Below are positions 18,512 through 28,005 of a stretch of DNA of 64,000 nt, in pieces; the stretch's first letter is position 1, and each line of letters opens with the position of its first letter. A program made the translations under genes and the position numbers. This stretch comes from an uncultured Alphaproteobacteria bacterium (GTDB lineage: Bacteria > Pseudomonadota > Alphaproteobacteria > Geminicoccales > Geminicoccaceae): positions 1 through 64,000 of the forward strand of contig CALKJU010000050.1 in the NCBI GenBank assembly GCA_937995535.1, in the 5' to 3' direction. Below the pieces are notes generated by a model. That model was not told the origin of the DNA and did no database searches. It was given only the letters and a program-made list of their open reading frames with translations.

Positions 18512-20685
18512 CGGGCAGTCTCCGCTTCGCGCAGGCGCTGCGCCAGCAGCGTCAGGCGCGGCCGGTCCATCCGCCCCGCCACCGCCCGTTCGAGGGCCGC
18601 AGGCTCGGCGAGCAGGACCACGAGCCTCTTGGCCCGGCTGACCGCCGTGTACAAGAGGCGGCGCTGCAGCATCCGGCCGTGCTGGCGGGCGAGGGGCAGG
18701 ACCACTGCCGGGTACTCCGAGCCCTGGGCCTTGTGCACCGTGATCGCATAGGCCGGGACGAGCTGGTCGAGCTCGTCGAAGCCGTAGACGACGCGACGCC
18801 CGTCGAGGTCGACCTCGATCTCGCGGCTCCGCTCGCGGATCGCGGTGATCTGTCCGATGTCGCCGTTCCACACCTCGCGGTTGTAATCATTCTCGACCTG
18901 CATGACCTTGTCGCCGACCGCGAAGCGGGTCTCTCCACGCTCATGGAACGCCGGCGGGTCAGGGTTGAGCCGGGCCTGGAGCCGGCGGTTCAGCTCGCGG
19001 GTACCGAGCGGGCCCCGATTGACCGGGCACAGAACCTGCACCTCGGCGACCGGATCAAGCCCGAACCGCTCGGGTATCCGCTCCGCCACCAGCTCGACCA
19101 GCTTCGCCGCGGCATCCTCGGCTCCCTCGATCCGAACGCCGAAGAAGTCTCCGGCCTCGTCACGCGCGAACTCGGGCGGCTCGCCGCGGATGATGCGGTG
19201 CGCGTTGGCGACGATCCCGCTGTCCGCGGCCTGACGGAAGATCTCGGTCAGGCGCAGCACCGGCATCGTCCGTGCGGCGACGAGGTCGGCGAGCACCTGG
19301 CCCGGGCCGACCGACGGGAGCTGGTCCGCGTCCCCGACCATGAGCAGCGCCGCCTCGTCGGGCAGGGCCTGGACCAGCGCCGCCATCAGCAGCGTGTCGA
19401 CCATCGACATCTCGTCCACGACGAGCAGGTCGCAGGCGAGCGGACGTGCGGCGCCGCGGCGGAACCCACGGCCCGGCTCGGCCTCGAGCAGCCGGTGCAG
19501 GGTGTGGGCGGCGTGGCCGGTGCTGTCGGTAAGCCGGCGTGCGGCGCGGCCGGTCGGCGCGGCCAGCGCGATGCGCAGCACGTCGGCGGGCAGGGCAGCC
19601 AGCAGCCCGCGTAGGAGCGTCGTCTTGCCGGTGCCGGGGCCACCGGTGACGACCATCACCTTGGTGCGAAGCATGGCGGCCAGCGCCGCAGCCTGGCTCG
19701 CGGCCAGGGGGTGGCCGAGCGCGGCCTCGGCCCGCTCGCGGGCGGCGGTTTCGTCGGCGATGCGCCACGGCAGGGGACCGGCGGAGAGCCGGCCCAGTCC
19801 GCGCACAATCTCGGCCTCCGCGCGGTGGTGCTCGACGGTCTGGATCACGACCTGCTGATGCGACGCGTCACGCATGCGCATGAGCGCGCCGAGCTCCACC
19901 TGCCGGGCGAGCACCGCCTCGGCCTGCGCCGGCGCGCAGCCGGTGAGGCGGGCGAGCCGCTCGATCAGCTGGGACTCGCCGACCGCCGTGTCGCCTTCCG
20001 CGGCGGCCTCGTCCAGCAGATGGTCCAGCCCCGCGGCGAGGCGCTCCGGCGAAGCGGGGTCGACGCCGAGCCGGCGGGCCAGCTCGTCGGCCGTGCGAAA
20101 GCCGATGCCGCGGACATCGCGGGCAAGTCCCCAGGGGTTGCGCGACACGCGCGTTATCGCCCGGGCTCCGTAGGCATCGAGAATGCGCTGCGCGGCGGCC
20201 ACCCCGAGCCCGTGCTGCTCCAGGAACGTCACCAGTTCTCGGAGGTGGCGGCCGCGGCCGACGCTCTCGTGCAGGCGCTCCAGCAGCTCCTCGGACACGC
20301 CCGGGATCGCTCGGAGCCGTGCCGGTTCGCGCTCGATGATGTCCAGCACCTCGGTCCCGAAGCTGCGCACCAAGCGACGGGCGAGCCGCTTGCCCAGCCC
20401 CTTGACCACGCCCGATGCGAGGAAACCGACGAGCGACTCCTCGTCGTCCGGGGGCCTCAGCCTGATCGCCCGTGCAACGAACTGATGCCCCCAGGCCGGA
20501 TCGTCGCGCCACGCGCCGTCCGCCGTGATCGCCGCGCCCTCGTGTATGCCGGGCGCAGCGCCGACCAGCGTCAGGTCACCCTCGCCTCCGGCGGGCTTCA
20601 GGCGCAGCACGGCCCACCCCGTGTCGGGGTTGTGGAACACGACCCGGGTTACGGTCCCGACGAGCCGCTCGGGCGGACTCTCCAC
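18508..20685 (-). CDS. recD2: RecD2-type ATP-dependent 5'-3' DNA helicase
   Basis: RecD2 is a superfamily 1B helicase found in bacteria without relying on RecBC; it is linked to DNA repair and mismatch processing in other species. The 725-residue product has the long N-terminal region with tandem helix-hairpin-helix motifs (about residues 90-210), which distinguishes RecD2 from RecBCD RecD. Walker A is GGPGTGKTT at 348-356 and Walker B is LLVVDEMSMVD around 420-430. The UvrD-like C-terminal motif YAITVHKAQGSEYPAVV lies near 650. It is followed by, and overlaps, the inositol-phosphatase-family gene. Confidence 0.92.
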   Translation of the reverse strand: MESPPERLVGTVTRVVFHNPDTGWAVLRLKPAGGEGDLTLVGAAPGIHEGAAITADGAWRDDPAWGHQFVARAIRLRPPDDEESLVGFLASGVVKGLGKRLARRLVRSFGTEVLDIIEREPARLRAIPGVSEELLERLHESVGRGRHLRELVTFLEQHGLGVAAAQRILDAYGARAITRVSRNPWGLARDVRGIGFRTADELARRLGVDPASPERLAAGLDHLLDEAAAEGDTAVGESQLIERLARLTGCAPAQAEAVLARQVELGALMRMRDASHQQVVIQTVEHHRAEAEIVRGLGRLSAGPLPWRIADETAARERAEAALGHPLAASQAAALAAMLRTKVMVVTGGPGTGKTTLLRGLLAALPADVLRIALAAPTGRAARRLTDSTGHAAHTLHRLLEAEPGRGFRRGAARPLACDLLVVDEMSMVDTLLMAALVQALPDEAALLMVGDADQLPSVGPGQVLADLVAARTMPVLRLTEIFRQAADSGIVANAHRIIRGEPPEFARDEAGDFFGVRIEGAEDAAAKLVELVAERIPERFGLDPVAEVQVLCPVNRGPLGTRELNRRLQARLNPDPPAFHERGETRFAVGDKVMQVENDYNREVWNGDIGQITAIRERSREIEVDLDGRRVVYGFDELDQLVPAYAITVHKAQGSEYPAVVLPLARQHGRMLQRRLLYTAVSRAKRLVVLLAEPAALERAVAGRMDRPRLTLLAQRLREAETAR

Positions 20686-20780
20686 GGCGCCTGCGCGCTC
20701 CTTGGTTTCGGCTGGCGACGGCCGCTATCGTGGCGCGCGTCGCTCCCGGTGGCGAGGGCGGCGAGTGGGGAGCACGCGGC

Positions 20781-21551
20781 ATGGTGGCGGCAGGCCTAGG
20801 CGAAGCGGCGGCGATGCCACTCCACCTGCCGCCGGTGATCGCCCATCGCGGTGCTTCGGCCTATGCGCCCGAGAACACCCTCGCCGCCATCCGCGAGGCG
20901 CATCGGCGCGGCTGTCGCTGGGTCGAGATCGACGTGAAGCTGACCGCGGATGCCGTGCCGATCCTGATGCACGACGACCGCCTCGGCCGCACCACTACCG
21001 GTCGCGGTGCGGTCCGCCGCCGGCGGCTGGAGGAGATCCGCGCGCTCGACGCCGGAAGCTGGAAGGGGCGGCAGTTCACCGGTGAGCCGGTGCCGACCTT
21101 CACCGAAGCGCTGGAACTCCTGCGATCGCTCAAGATGGCGGTGAACGTGGAGATCAAGCCGTGCCGCGGGCGGGAGCTGGAAACGGCGTGGCAGGTCTGC
21201 CAAGCGCTCAACGAGTGCTGGCCCGAGGCCGACGGTAATGTGCTGCTCTCGAGCTTCGCCATCGAGTCGCTGCGCGCGGCCCAGGAGGTCGCCCCGCACC
21301 TGCCGCGTGGGCTGCTCGCCGAGGCCCTGCCGCGGCGCTGGCGCGAGCTGATCGAGGAGCTGGCCTGCCGCACGCTGCACCTGTCGCATCGACGCGTGTC
21401 GGAGCGCGCTCTTGCCAGCGTTATCGCCAGTGGCACACCGGTGCTCTGCTACACCGTCAACGATCCGGCCAGGGCCAGGCAGTTGCACGCGCTGGGCGTC
21501 ACGAGCCTGATCAGCGACGTACCTGACCTCGTGGCCGCCGCGCTTCAGTAG
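20781..21551 (+). CDS. ugpQ: Glycerophosphodiester phosphodiesterase, cytoplasmic UgpQ type
   Basis: The enzyme hydrolyses glycerophosphodiesters from phospholipid turnover to glycerol-3-phosphate and an alcohol. I choose the ATG at 20781 because GGAG lies eight bases upstream; an ATG at 20814 is an alternative and 20730 is less likely. The 256-residue product has the GDPD motif [16 protein letters not shown] with catalytic His22, the metal ligands in VEIDVKLT, and His64 in MHDD. There is no signal peptide, so it is probably cytoplasmic. It is divergent from recD2 and its stop overlaps that of lexA by seven bases. Confidence 0.9.
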   Translation: MVAAGLGEAAAMPLHLPPVIAHRGASAYAPENTLAAIREAHRRGCRWVEIDVKLTADAVPILMHDDRLGRTTTGRGAVRRRRLEEIRALDAGSWKGRQFTGEPVPTFTEALELLRSLKMAVNVEIKPCRGRELETAWQVCQALNECWPEADGNVLLSSFAIESLRAAQEVAPHLPRGLLAEALPRRWRELIEELACRTLHLSHRRVSERALASVIASGTPVLCYTVNDPARARQLHALGVTSLISDVPDLVAAALQ

Positions 21552-22267
21552 CGACGCAGAAGCCCCACGAGCCGGCCCTGGACGCGGATCTGGTTCGGGC
21601 CGAAGATGCGCGTCTCGTAGTTGGGATTGGCCGGCTCCAGTGCGATCGAGGCGCCGCGCCGGCGCAGGCGCTTGAGGGTCACCTCACGATCCTCCTCGAT
21701 CAGCGCCACGACGATCTCGCCGTTCTCCGCGGTGTCGGCATGTCGGATCACCGCGAGGTCGCCGTCGAGGATGCCCGCTTCGACCATCGAATCGCCGACC
21801 ACCTGCAAGACGTAGTGTTCGCCCTCGCCGAGTAGCATGGCGGGCACGTCGACGGTGGTCGAGCCATCGCTCAGCGCCTCCATGGGCGTGCCGGCCGCGA
21901 TGCGCCCGTAGAGCGGCAAGTGGACGCTCCCGCGGGCGCCGGACGGTAGCTCCACAGTACGCGGCAAGGCCGGCCGGCGGCCGAAGCTGCCCTGCACGAC
22001 GTTCGTCCCGCCGGCGGTCGACGCCATCGGCCGCTCGGCCGCCTTGATCGTCTCGATGGGCTCCCGCACCACCTCGAGCGCGCGGGCCCGGTGCGGCAGC
22101 CGGCGCAGATAGCCGCGTTCCTCGAGGCCGGAGATCAGCCGGTGAATACCCGATTTCGACCGAAGGTTGAGGGCTCCCCGCATCTCGTCGAAAGACGGCG
22201 ACACGCCATGGGTTTGCAGGTAGCGTTGGATGAACTGCAAGAGTTGCCGCTGGCGTAGCGTGAGCAC
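21545..22267 (-). CDS. lexA: LexA repressor
   Basis: LexA is the SOS repressor that self-cleaves when RecA is activated. The GTG complementary to 22265-22267 is chosen because AAAGGGGGGTGAGC precedes it and it gives the normal start ([13 protein letters not shown]); 240 residues result. The N-terminal winged helix includes [21 protein letters not shown]. The cleavage site is Ala125-Gly126 (AAGTP), and the catalytic pair is Ser160 (GDSMVEAG) and Lys199 (EVTLKRL). It carries its own box and promoter upstream and lies after moeA on the same strand. Confidence 0.95.
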   Translation of the reverse strand: MLTLRQRQLLQFIQRYLQTHGVSPSFDEMRGALNLRSKSGIHRLISGLEERGYLRRLPHRARALEVVREPIETIKAAERPMASTAGGTNVVQGSFGRRPALPRTVELPSGARGSVHLPLYGRIAAGTPMEALSDGSTTVDVPAMLLGEGEHYVLQVVGDSMVEAGILDGDLAVIRHADTAENGEIVVALIEEDREVTLKRLRRRGASIALEPANPNYETRIFGPNQIRVQGRLVGLLRRY

Positions 22268-22310
22268 GCTCACCCCCCTTTGGGCCGGCATGACCTGATC
22301 GTCCTCAAAA

Positions 22311-22339
22311 GTTCTATTTTGGTTCACGCGTTCGGTCAA
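22311..22339 (-). promoter_or_regulatory. lexA promoter overlapped by an alphaproteobacterial LexA box
   Basis: On the minus strand GAAC-N7-GAAC, the alphaproteobacterial LexA operator, covers 22311-22325. A -35 hexamer TTGACC (22334-22339) and a -10 hexamer TAGAAC (22311-22316) are separated by 17 nt, so the operator overlaps the -10 element. This predicts negative autoregulation of lexA and a promoter independent of moeA. The box matches the known direct-repeat consensus exactly. Confidence 0.85.
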
Positions 22340-22419
22340 GGCGCGAGGCGCGTCATGAAACCAGCACGATAGTCGCTCTTCACCGAGCGCCAATCCAAGC
22401 TTGTCGGCTTCCAGCGACA

Positions 22420-23634
22420 TCACGCGAACGGGTCGAAGAGATCCGAAAGCCGCAAGGCCGGTGCGGTTGCCCCGTCGTCGAGCGGTGGAGCATGGGGTGC
22501 GCGGACGATCAATGCCCCGGCATGGGCCATGGTCGCCAGCATGGAGCTGTCCTGACGCGGCGCCGGGCGCGCCCGCGGAGCGCCGGCCGGACCGGTCTCG
22601 AGCCTGGCGCGGACATAGTCCTCGCGCTGGTCGTTGGCGGGGAGGCCGCCGGCAACGGCGATCGGGCGTAACGGCAGGGCTGGATCCAATGCGACGGCGC
22701 GTCGCAGCAAGCCACGCAGGAAGACGATCGCGCAGACCGCCGCGGAGACGGGATTGCCGGGCAAGCCGAGCACGGGCGTCGCACCCAGCCGGCCGAACAC
22801 CAGCGGCTTGCCCGGCCGCATCGCGATCTTCCAGAAATCCAGCTCGAGCCCGCGTCGATCCAACGCGCTACGCACGAGGTCGTAGGCGCCGACCGACGCG
22901 CCTCCGGTCGTGACCAGCACGTCGAGGCTGACCGCCTGGTCGAGTGCGGTCGCGAGTGCGCGCGGCTCGTCCGCGGCGATCCCGAGATCGACCGGCTCCC
23001 CGCCCCACTGGCGGACGAGACCGGCCAGCATCGGCAGGCTCGAGGCGACGACGTCGGCGGGGCCGAGCGGGGCGCCGGGGCGGCGCAACTCGTCGCCCGT
23101 GGCGAGCAGGCCCACCCGCGGCCGGCGATGGACCGGGAGCTTGCCGTAGCCCAACGCAGCGGCGAGACCCATCGCGAGTGGGTCCAGCCGCCGGCCTGCG
23201 GAGAGCCCGACCCAGCCGGCTTGGAAGTCGAGCCCCCGCGGTCGGACGAAGGTCCCCGGTGCGACGGCGACCAGCGGGCGCACCCCACCGGCGACAGGCT
23301 CGGCATTCTCCTGGATCAGGATCGCGTCCGCGCCCTCGGGAACGAGTCCGCCGGTGAAGATGCGCACCGCTTCGCCGGGCCCGACCGGCCCGCCCGGCGT
23401 CCGACCGGCGGGGATCTCGGCGACGACCCTGAGCACCCGCGTCGGGTCGCCGGTGTCGGCGGCGCGCACGGCGTAACCGTCCATCGCCGAGACCGCCGCC
23501 GGTGGCTGATCGCGCCCGGCCACGAGATCGCCGGCCAGCACCCGGCCAAGCGCATCGTCGAGATCGACCCATTCGCTTGGACCGGGGCCGAGCGCCGCCC
23601 AGATCCGCCGCTGCGCCTCGGCTACCGCCAGCAT
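22420..23634 (-). CDS. moeA: Molybdopterin molybdenumtransferase MoeA
   Basis: MoeA inserts molybdate into adenylylated molybdopterin in the last step of Mo-cofactor synthesis. The ATG complementary to 23632-23634 gives 404 residues; an upstream frame extension overlaps moaC. Signatures are [18 protein letters not shown] near residue 50, [15 protein letters not shown], the [11 protein letters not shown] loop and the [10 protein letters not shown] and GLPGNPVSA motifs. It begins one base after the moaC stop, in the block trpGDC-moaC-moeA-lexA that is common in alphaproteobacteria. Confidence 0.94.
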   Translation of the reverse strand: MLAVAEAQRRIWAALGPGPSEWVDLDDALGRVLAGDLVAGRDQPPAAVSAMDGYAVRAADTGDPTRVLRVVAEIPAGRTPGGPVGPGEAVRIFTGGLVPEGADAILIQENAEPVAGGVRPLVAVAPGTFVRPRGLDFQAGWVGLSAGRRLDPLAMGLAAALGYGKLPVHRRPRVGLLATGDELRRPGAPLGPADVVASSLPMLAGLVRQWGGEPVDLGIAADEPRALATALDQAVSLDVLVTTGGASVGAYDLVRSALDRRGLELDFWKIAMRPGKPLVFGRLGATPVLGLPGNPVSAAVCAIVFLRGLLRRAVALDPALPLRPIAVAGGLPANDQREDYVRARLETGPAGAPRARPAPRQDSSMLATMAHAGALIVRAPHAPPLDDGATAPALRLSDLFDPFA

Positions 23635-23635
23635 G

Positions 23636-24111
<476 letters not shown>

Positions 24112-24115
<4 letters not shown>

Positions 24116-24912
24116 GCGGCGACCAGACCGAGCAGCCGACGCGTTGCCGTTGTCACGTCGGCTTGGCGCATCAAGGACTCGCCGACCAGCATCGCGCGCG
24201 CCCCAGCGGATGCCATCCGCGCAACAGCCTCCGGTCCGTCGATCCCGCTCTCGGCAACGAGGAGCGTCGCCTTGGGAACGAGGTTGGCCAGGCGCTCGGT
24301 CGTGGCGAGGTCGACTTTGAGGGTCTTGAGGTCACGGTTGTTGATGCCGAGGAGTTCGGGCCGCAACCGCAGCGCACGGTCCAGTTCGGCGGCGTCGTGA
24401 ACCTCGACCAGCACATCGAGCCCCAGCGCGCGCGCCGCAGCCATCAGCTCGCCGGCCTGGGCGTCTTCGAGACAGGCCATGATCAGCAGGATGCAGTCGG
24501 CGCCGAGTGCCCGGGCCTCCAGAACCTGATAGGGGTCGATCGTGAAATCCTTGCGCAGCACGGGCAGGGGCACCGCAGACCGCGCGGCCACGAGATCCTC
24601 GTCGCAGCCCTGAAAGAAGGAGGTATCGGTGAGGACCGAAAGGCAGGTGGCGCCGCCGGCCAGATAGGCGCGCGCCAAGGTCGCCGGATCGAAGTCGGCG
24701 CGGATCAGACCTTTACTCGGGGACGCCTTCTTGATCTCCGCGATCAGGGCCGGCCGGCCAGGAGCCGCGGCTGCCGCGAGAGCGGCGGCGAATCCGCGCG
24801 GCGACGGCGCGGCGGCCGCCATCGCCTCGAGCGTGGCCGCGGGACGCTCGCGGCGTCGCGCCGCCACTTGCGCGCGCTTGGCCTCGACGATCCGGGCGAG
24901 GACGTCGCTCAT
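24112..24912 (-). CDS. trpC: Indole-3-glycerol phosphate synthase
   Basis: TrpC converts CdRP to indole-3-glycerol phosphate in tryptophan synthesis. The ATG complementary to 24910-24912 gives 266 residues and shares one base with the trpD stop; a TTG one codon upstream is less likely. The TIM-barrel motifs are [15 protein letters not shown] around residues 78-92, [21 protein letters not shown] and [16 protein letters not shown]. It is a single-domain enzyme without a TrpF fusion. It is embedded in trpG-trpD-trpC-moaC. Confidence 0.96.
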
Positions 24913-25940
24913 CAAGCGGTCCCGTTGGTGATGCGGACCAGCGAGTCGAGGGCATGCGCGGCGGCGCCGGTGTCGATGGCCTCGGCCGCCAGCGCCGCAC
25001 CCTCGCGCAGATCGGCGGCCTTGCCCGCCACCACCAGCGCGCCGGCCGCACCGAGCACGACCGCGTCGCGCAGCGCACCCGGCTCACCGCCGAGGACGGC
25101 ACGGATCGCAGCGGCGTTGTCGGCGGCGTCGCCGCCGCGCAGCTGGTCCACCGAGGCGCGCGGCAGACCGGCCTGCTCCGGTGTGACCTCGAAGGTGCGC
25201 ACGTCACGCCCGGTCCACTCGGCAACCAGGCTGGCTCCGGTCGTGGTCAGCTCGTCGAGGCCCTGGCCGTGCACGACCCAGGCGCGCTCGCTGCCGAGCC
25301 GGCCCAGCACCTCGGCCAGCGGGACCACCCATTCCGGCGCGAACACGCCCATGATCTGGCGCCGCACGCCGGCCGGGTTCGCGAGCGGGCCGAGCAGGTT
25401 GAAGATCGTCCGTGTGCCGAGCTCGACGCGCGGCCCGGCGACATGGCGCATCGCGCCGTGGTGCCGCGGCGCCATCATGAAGCCGACACCCGCTTCGGCG
25501 ATCGCGCGCTCGATCAACCCGAGATCGCAGTCGATGTTGACGCCGAGCGCCTGCAGGACGTCCGACGAGCCGGAGCGCGACGACAGCCCTCGGTTGCCGT
25601 GCTTCGCCACCGGCACCCCGCAGCCGGCGACGACCAGCGCCGCTGCGGTCGAGATGTTGTGGGTGCCCGAGGCGTCACCGCCGGTGCCGCAGGTGTCGAT
25701 CGCACCGGGCGGGGCGTGCACGCCGACCATGCGCTCGCGCATCGCCATCGCGCCGGCGGTGATCTCCTCGACCGTCTCGCCACGCACGCGGAGCGCCATG
25801 AGCAGCCCGGCGATCTGCGCCGGTGTCGCATTACCGGTCATCATCAGGTCGAACGCCTCGCGCGCCTCGGCGAGGCCCAGGGGCACGCCGGTGGCGACGC
25901 GGCCGATCAGCTGCTTGAAGCGCTGCAGCTCGCTGGTCAT
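24912..25940 (-). CDS. trpD: Anthranilate phosphoribosyltransferase
   Basis: TrpD transfers phosphoribose from PRPP to anthranilate. The product has 342 residues, the usual length. Signatures are [22 protein letters not shown] around residues 80-100, with the PRPP-binding GTGGD and the [22 protein letters not shown] motif. [21 protein letters not shown] follows. Its start shares one base with the trpG stop and its stop shares one base with the trpC start, so the three genes are translationally coupled. Confidence 0.97.
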   Translation of the reverse strand: MTSELQRFKQLIGRVATGVPLGLAEAREAFDLMMTGNATPAQIAGLLMALRVRGETVEEITAGAMAMRERMVGVHAPPGAIDTCGTGGDASGTHNISTAAALVVAGCGVPVAKHGNRGLSSRSGSSDVLQALGVNIDCDLGLIERAIAEAGVGFMMAPRHHGAMRHVAGPRVELGTRTIFNLLGPLANPAGVRRQIMGVFAPEWVVPLAEVLGRLGSERAWVVHGQGLDELTTTGASLVAEWTGRDVRTFEVTPEQAGLPRASVDQLRGGDAADNAAAIRAVLGGEPGALRDAVVLGAAGALVVAGKAADLREGAALAAEAIDTGAAAHALDSLVRITNGTA

Positions 25941-26521
25941 CAGGCCGCCTCCGTCGCGGCGAGCTCGAGGAAGTTGGCGAGCAGACGATGGCCGTGCTCG
26001 GTGGCGATGCTCTCGGGATGGAACTGCACGCCATGGACGGACAGCCGCTTGTGCCGCAGGCCCATGATCGTTCCATCATGCGTCCGGGCGTTGACGACCA
26101 GCTCGTCGGGCAGCGTGTCCGGCTCGGCGATCAGGGAATGATAACGTGTGGCGCGGAAGGGTGTGGGCAGGCCGGCGAAAAGCCCCGAGCCGTCGTGATT
26201 AATCTCGCTCACCTTGCCGTGCATGACGCTGCGCGCCCGGCCGATGCGCGCGCCGAACGCCTGCGCGATCGCCTGGTGGCCGAGGCAGACGCCGAGCACC
26301 GGGCAGATCCCGGCAGCGGCGCGGATCAGGTCGAGAGAGATACCGGCGCGGTCCGGGTCGCAAGGCCCGGGCGAGATCACGATCGCCGATGGTCGCAGGC
26401 GAAGGGCCTCCTTGGTGTCCAGCGTGTCGTTCCGCCGAACCTCGACCGCCGCCCCCAGCTCGCCCAGATAATGAAACAAGTTGTAGGTGAAGCTGTCGTA
26501 GTTGTCGATCAGGAGAAGCAT
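25940..26521 (-). CDS. trpG: Anthranilate synthase component II (glutamine amidotransferase)
   Basis: TrpG supplies ammonia from glutamine to TrpE. The product has 193 residues and starts [23 protein letters not shown]. The class I amidotransferase triad is visible as Cys79 (GVCLGHQAI), His168 and Glu170 (FHPES). It may also serve as PabA in folate synthesis, as is usual for stand-alone TrpG. It is the first gene of trpGDC-moaC-moeA and is separated from trpE by an opposite-strand gene, so it needs its own promoter. Confidence 0.95.
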   Translation of the reverse strand: MLLLIDNYDSFTYNLFHYLGELGAAVEVRRNDTLDTKEALRLRPSAIVISPGPCDPDRAGISLDLIRAAAGICPVLGVCLGHQAIAQAFGARIGRARSVMHGKVSEINHDGSGLFAGLPTPFRATRYHSLIAEPDTLPDELVVNARTHDGTIMGLRHKRLSVHGVQFHPESIATEHGHRLLANFLELAATEAA

Positions 26522-26567
26522 CGCCGGTGCGTCCCTCGCCCGGCGGCGGCCGGGCCGGTGGGCGCAG

Positions 26568-26594
26568 ATGATACGCGCGGCCGCAGGTCGTCAA
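26568..26594 (-). promoter_or_regulatory. Candidate promoter for trpG-trpD-trpC
   Basis: On the minus strand TTGACG (26589-26594) and TATCAT (26568-26573) are separated by 15 nt, 46 nt upstream of the trpG start. The hexamers are good matches but the spacer is one or two bases short. A promoter is needed here because the upstream neighbour is on the other strand. No trp leader peptide was seen. Confidence 0.45.
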
Positions 26595-26697
26595 GGCGCT
26601 GCGGCGCTGCCTTCACAGCGTTTTCGGCTCGACATTCGGCGGTGCAGCACACATGTTCGAAGTGGTGGGGAGTGTTGCGCAACCGGCGGGAGAGCGC

Positions 26698-28005
26698 ATG
26701 GGTTTGACCCGACGCGTCGCTTGCATGCTGGGCGTGAGCGCGCGCGGGCCCGACGGGCGTCCGCGCCACCCGGCTGCCGTGTCTCGCGCCCGCTGGCGGC
26801 TGCGGATCGCCCTCGCCTGCCTCGCCATTGCTGCGCTGCTGCCGCTGTTCGTGGTGACACCGGGCTCGCGCGAGCGCGCGCCCGCCTCGTCGCCGCAGGT
26901 CGCCGAGCCGCGCACCCCTCCGCCCGACGTCGGCGCTGCCGGCAGCGGAACGCTACCCGCGACGTCGCCCGCCTTGGAGGCGTTACCGGATCCGGATCCC
27001 AACGACGGCGTGATGCCGTCGCTCGAGGCCCCCGAGATCGAAGATCGCGCGACGGAGGCTCGCCGGCCGGTGCCCGGGCGGTCTGAGGGCGACGATCCGG
27101 CGCTGGCCTATCGGACAGCTCCGGGATCCTCTCCGACCGCAGCGGTGTCACCCGACACGACGGTCGAGCCCGGCGGTCGCCCGCAGGCGGTCGCGCCGAG
27201 CCTTTCGCCGCGCCCTGCACCGCGCCCGACGGGTCAGTCCGCGGCGGCCGCACCGCGGGCCGTCGGACGCGGCGCGAGCATCGCCATCATCATCGACGAC
27301 ATCGGCCCTGCGCGCAGCCTGTCTGCACGTGCGGTGGCGCTGCCGGGCCCTCTCACGATGTCGTTCCTGCCCTATGCCGAAGGCCTGCCGCCGCTGATCG
27401 CTGCGGCGCGCACGCGTGGCCACCAGATCTTCCTCCACATGCCGATGCAGCCCGTCGGCGAGGAGCGGCCGGGTCCGAACGCGCTGCTTGCGAGCATGAC
27501 CACGGAGGAGCTGCGCGAGCACCTGGGTTGGGCAATCGCCCGCGTGCCCGGCGCCGTCGGGATGAACAACCACATGGGGAGCCGGTTGACCACGGACGAG
27601 CGCGCGATGCGCACGGTGATGGACGTCCTGGATCAGCGTGGCCTCGTCTTCATCGACAGCCGCACTTCGCCGCGCAGCATCGCCGCGGCGATTGCCGCCG
27701 AGGCCGGCCTGCCGCACGGCAGCCGCGACATCTTTCTCGATCACCTGCCGACCGCAGCCTTCGTCCGCCGCCAGCTTGCCGAGATCGAGGCGATGGCCCG
27801 GCGATCGGGCAGCGCGATCGCCATCGGGCACCCATTGCCGGTGACCCTGGCAGTATTGGAGGCGTGGATACCCGACGCCAAGGCGCGTGGCTTCACCTTC
27901 GTTCCGGTCACCTCCGCGATCGAGAAGCGCGGCTGCGATGGGCGCAGCCCCGCCGGCAGGTGCGGCATGCTGCTCTCGGCGAGGGCGGCCGCCGCCGGCG
28001 GTTAG
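26698..28005 (+). CDS. Divergent polysaccharide deacetylase (YibQ-like)
   Basis: The product belongs to the divergent polysaccharide deacetylase family, relatives of carbohydrate esterase 4 with a changed active site; a cell-envelope role is inferred from the family. The ATG at 26698 is preceded by GGGAG five bases away and gives 435 residues. A single membrane segment lies near residues 35-53, followed by a low-complexity Pro/Ala-rich linker to about residue 195. The catalytic-like domain then begins with IAIIIDDIG and includes FLHMPMQP, GMNNHMGSRLT and AIAIGHPLP. It interrupts trpE and trpG on the opposite strand and overlaps the trpE stop by four bases. Confidence 0.85.
   Translation: MGLTRRVACMLGVSARGPDGRPRHPAAVSRARWRLRIALACLAIAALLPLFVVTPGSRERAPASSPQVAEPRTPPPDVGAAGSGTLPATSPALEALPDPDPNDGVMPSLEAPEIEDRATEARRPVPGRSEGDDPALAYRTAPGSSPTAAVSPDTTVEPGGRPQAVAPSLSPRPAPRPTGQSAAAAPRAVGRGASIAIIIDDIGPARSLSARAVALPGPLTMSFLPYAEGLPPLIAAARTRGHQIFLHMPMQPVGEERPGPNALLASMTTEELREHLGWAIARVPGAVGMNNHMGSRLTTDERAMRTVMDVLDQRGLVFIDSRTSPRSIAAAIAAEAGLPHGSRDIFLDHLPTAAFVRRQLAEIEAMARRSGSAIAIGHPLPVTLAVLEAWIPDAKARGFTFVPVTSAIEKRGCDGRSPAGRCGMLLSARAAAAGG

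Noticed and set aside
18508-20685. RecD2 helicase as part of a defence system
   Set aside because: Its only operon partner is an inositol-phosphatase-family gene and the neighbours are housekeeping genes, so no defence context is present.
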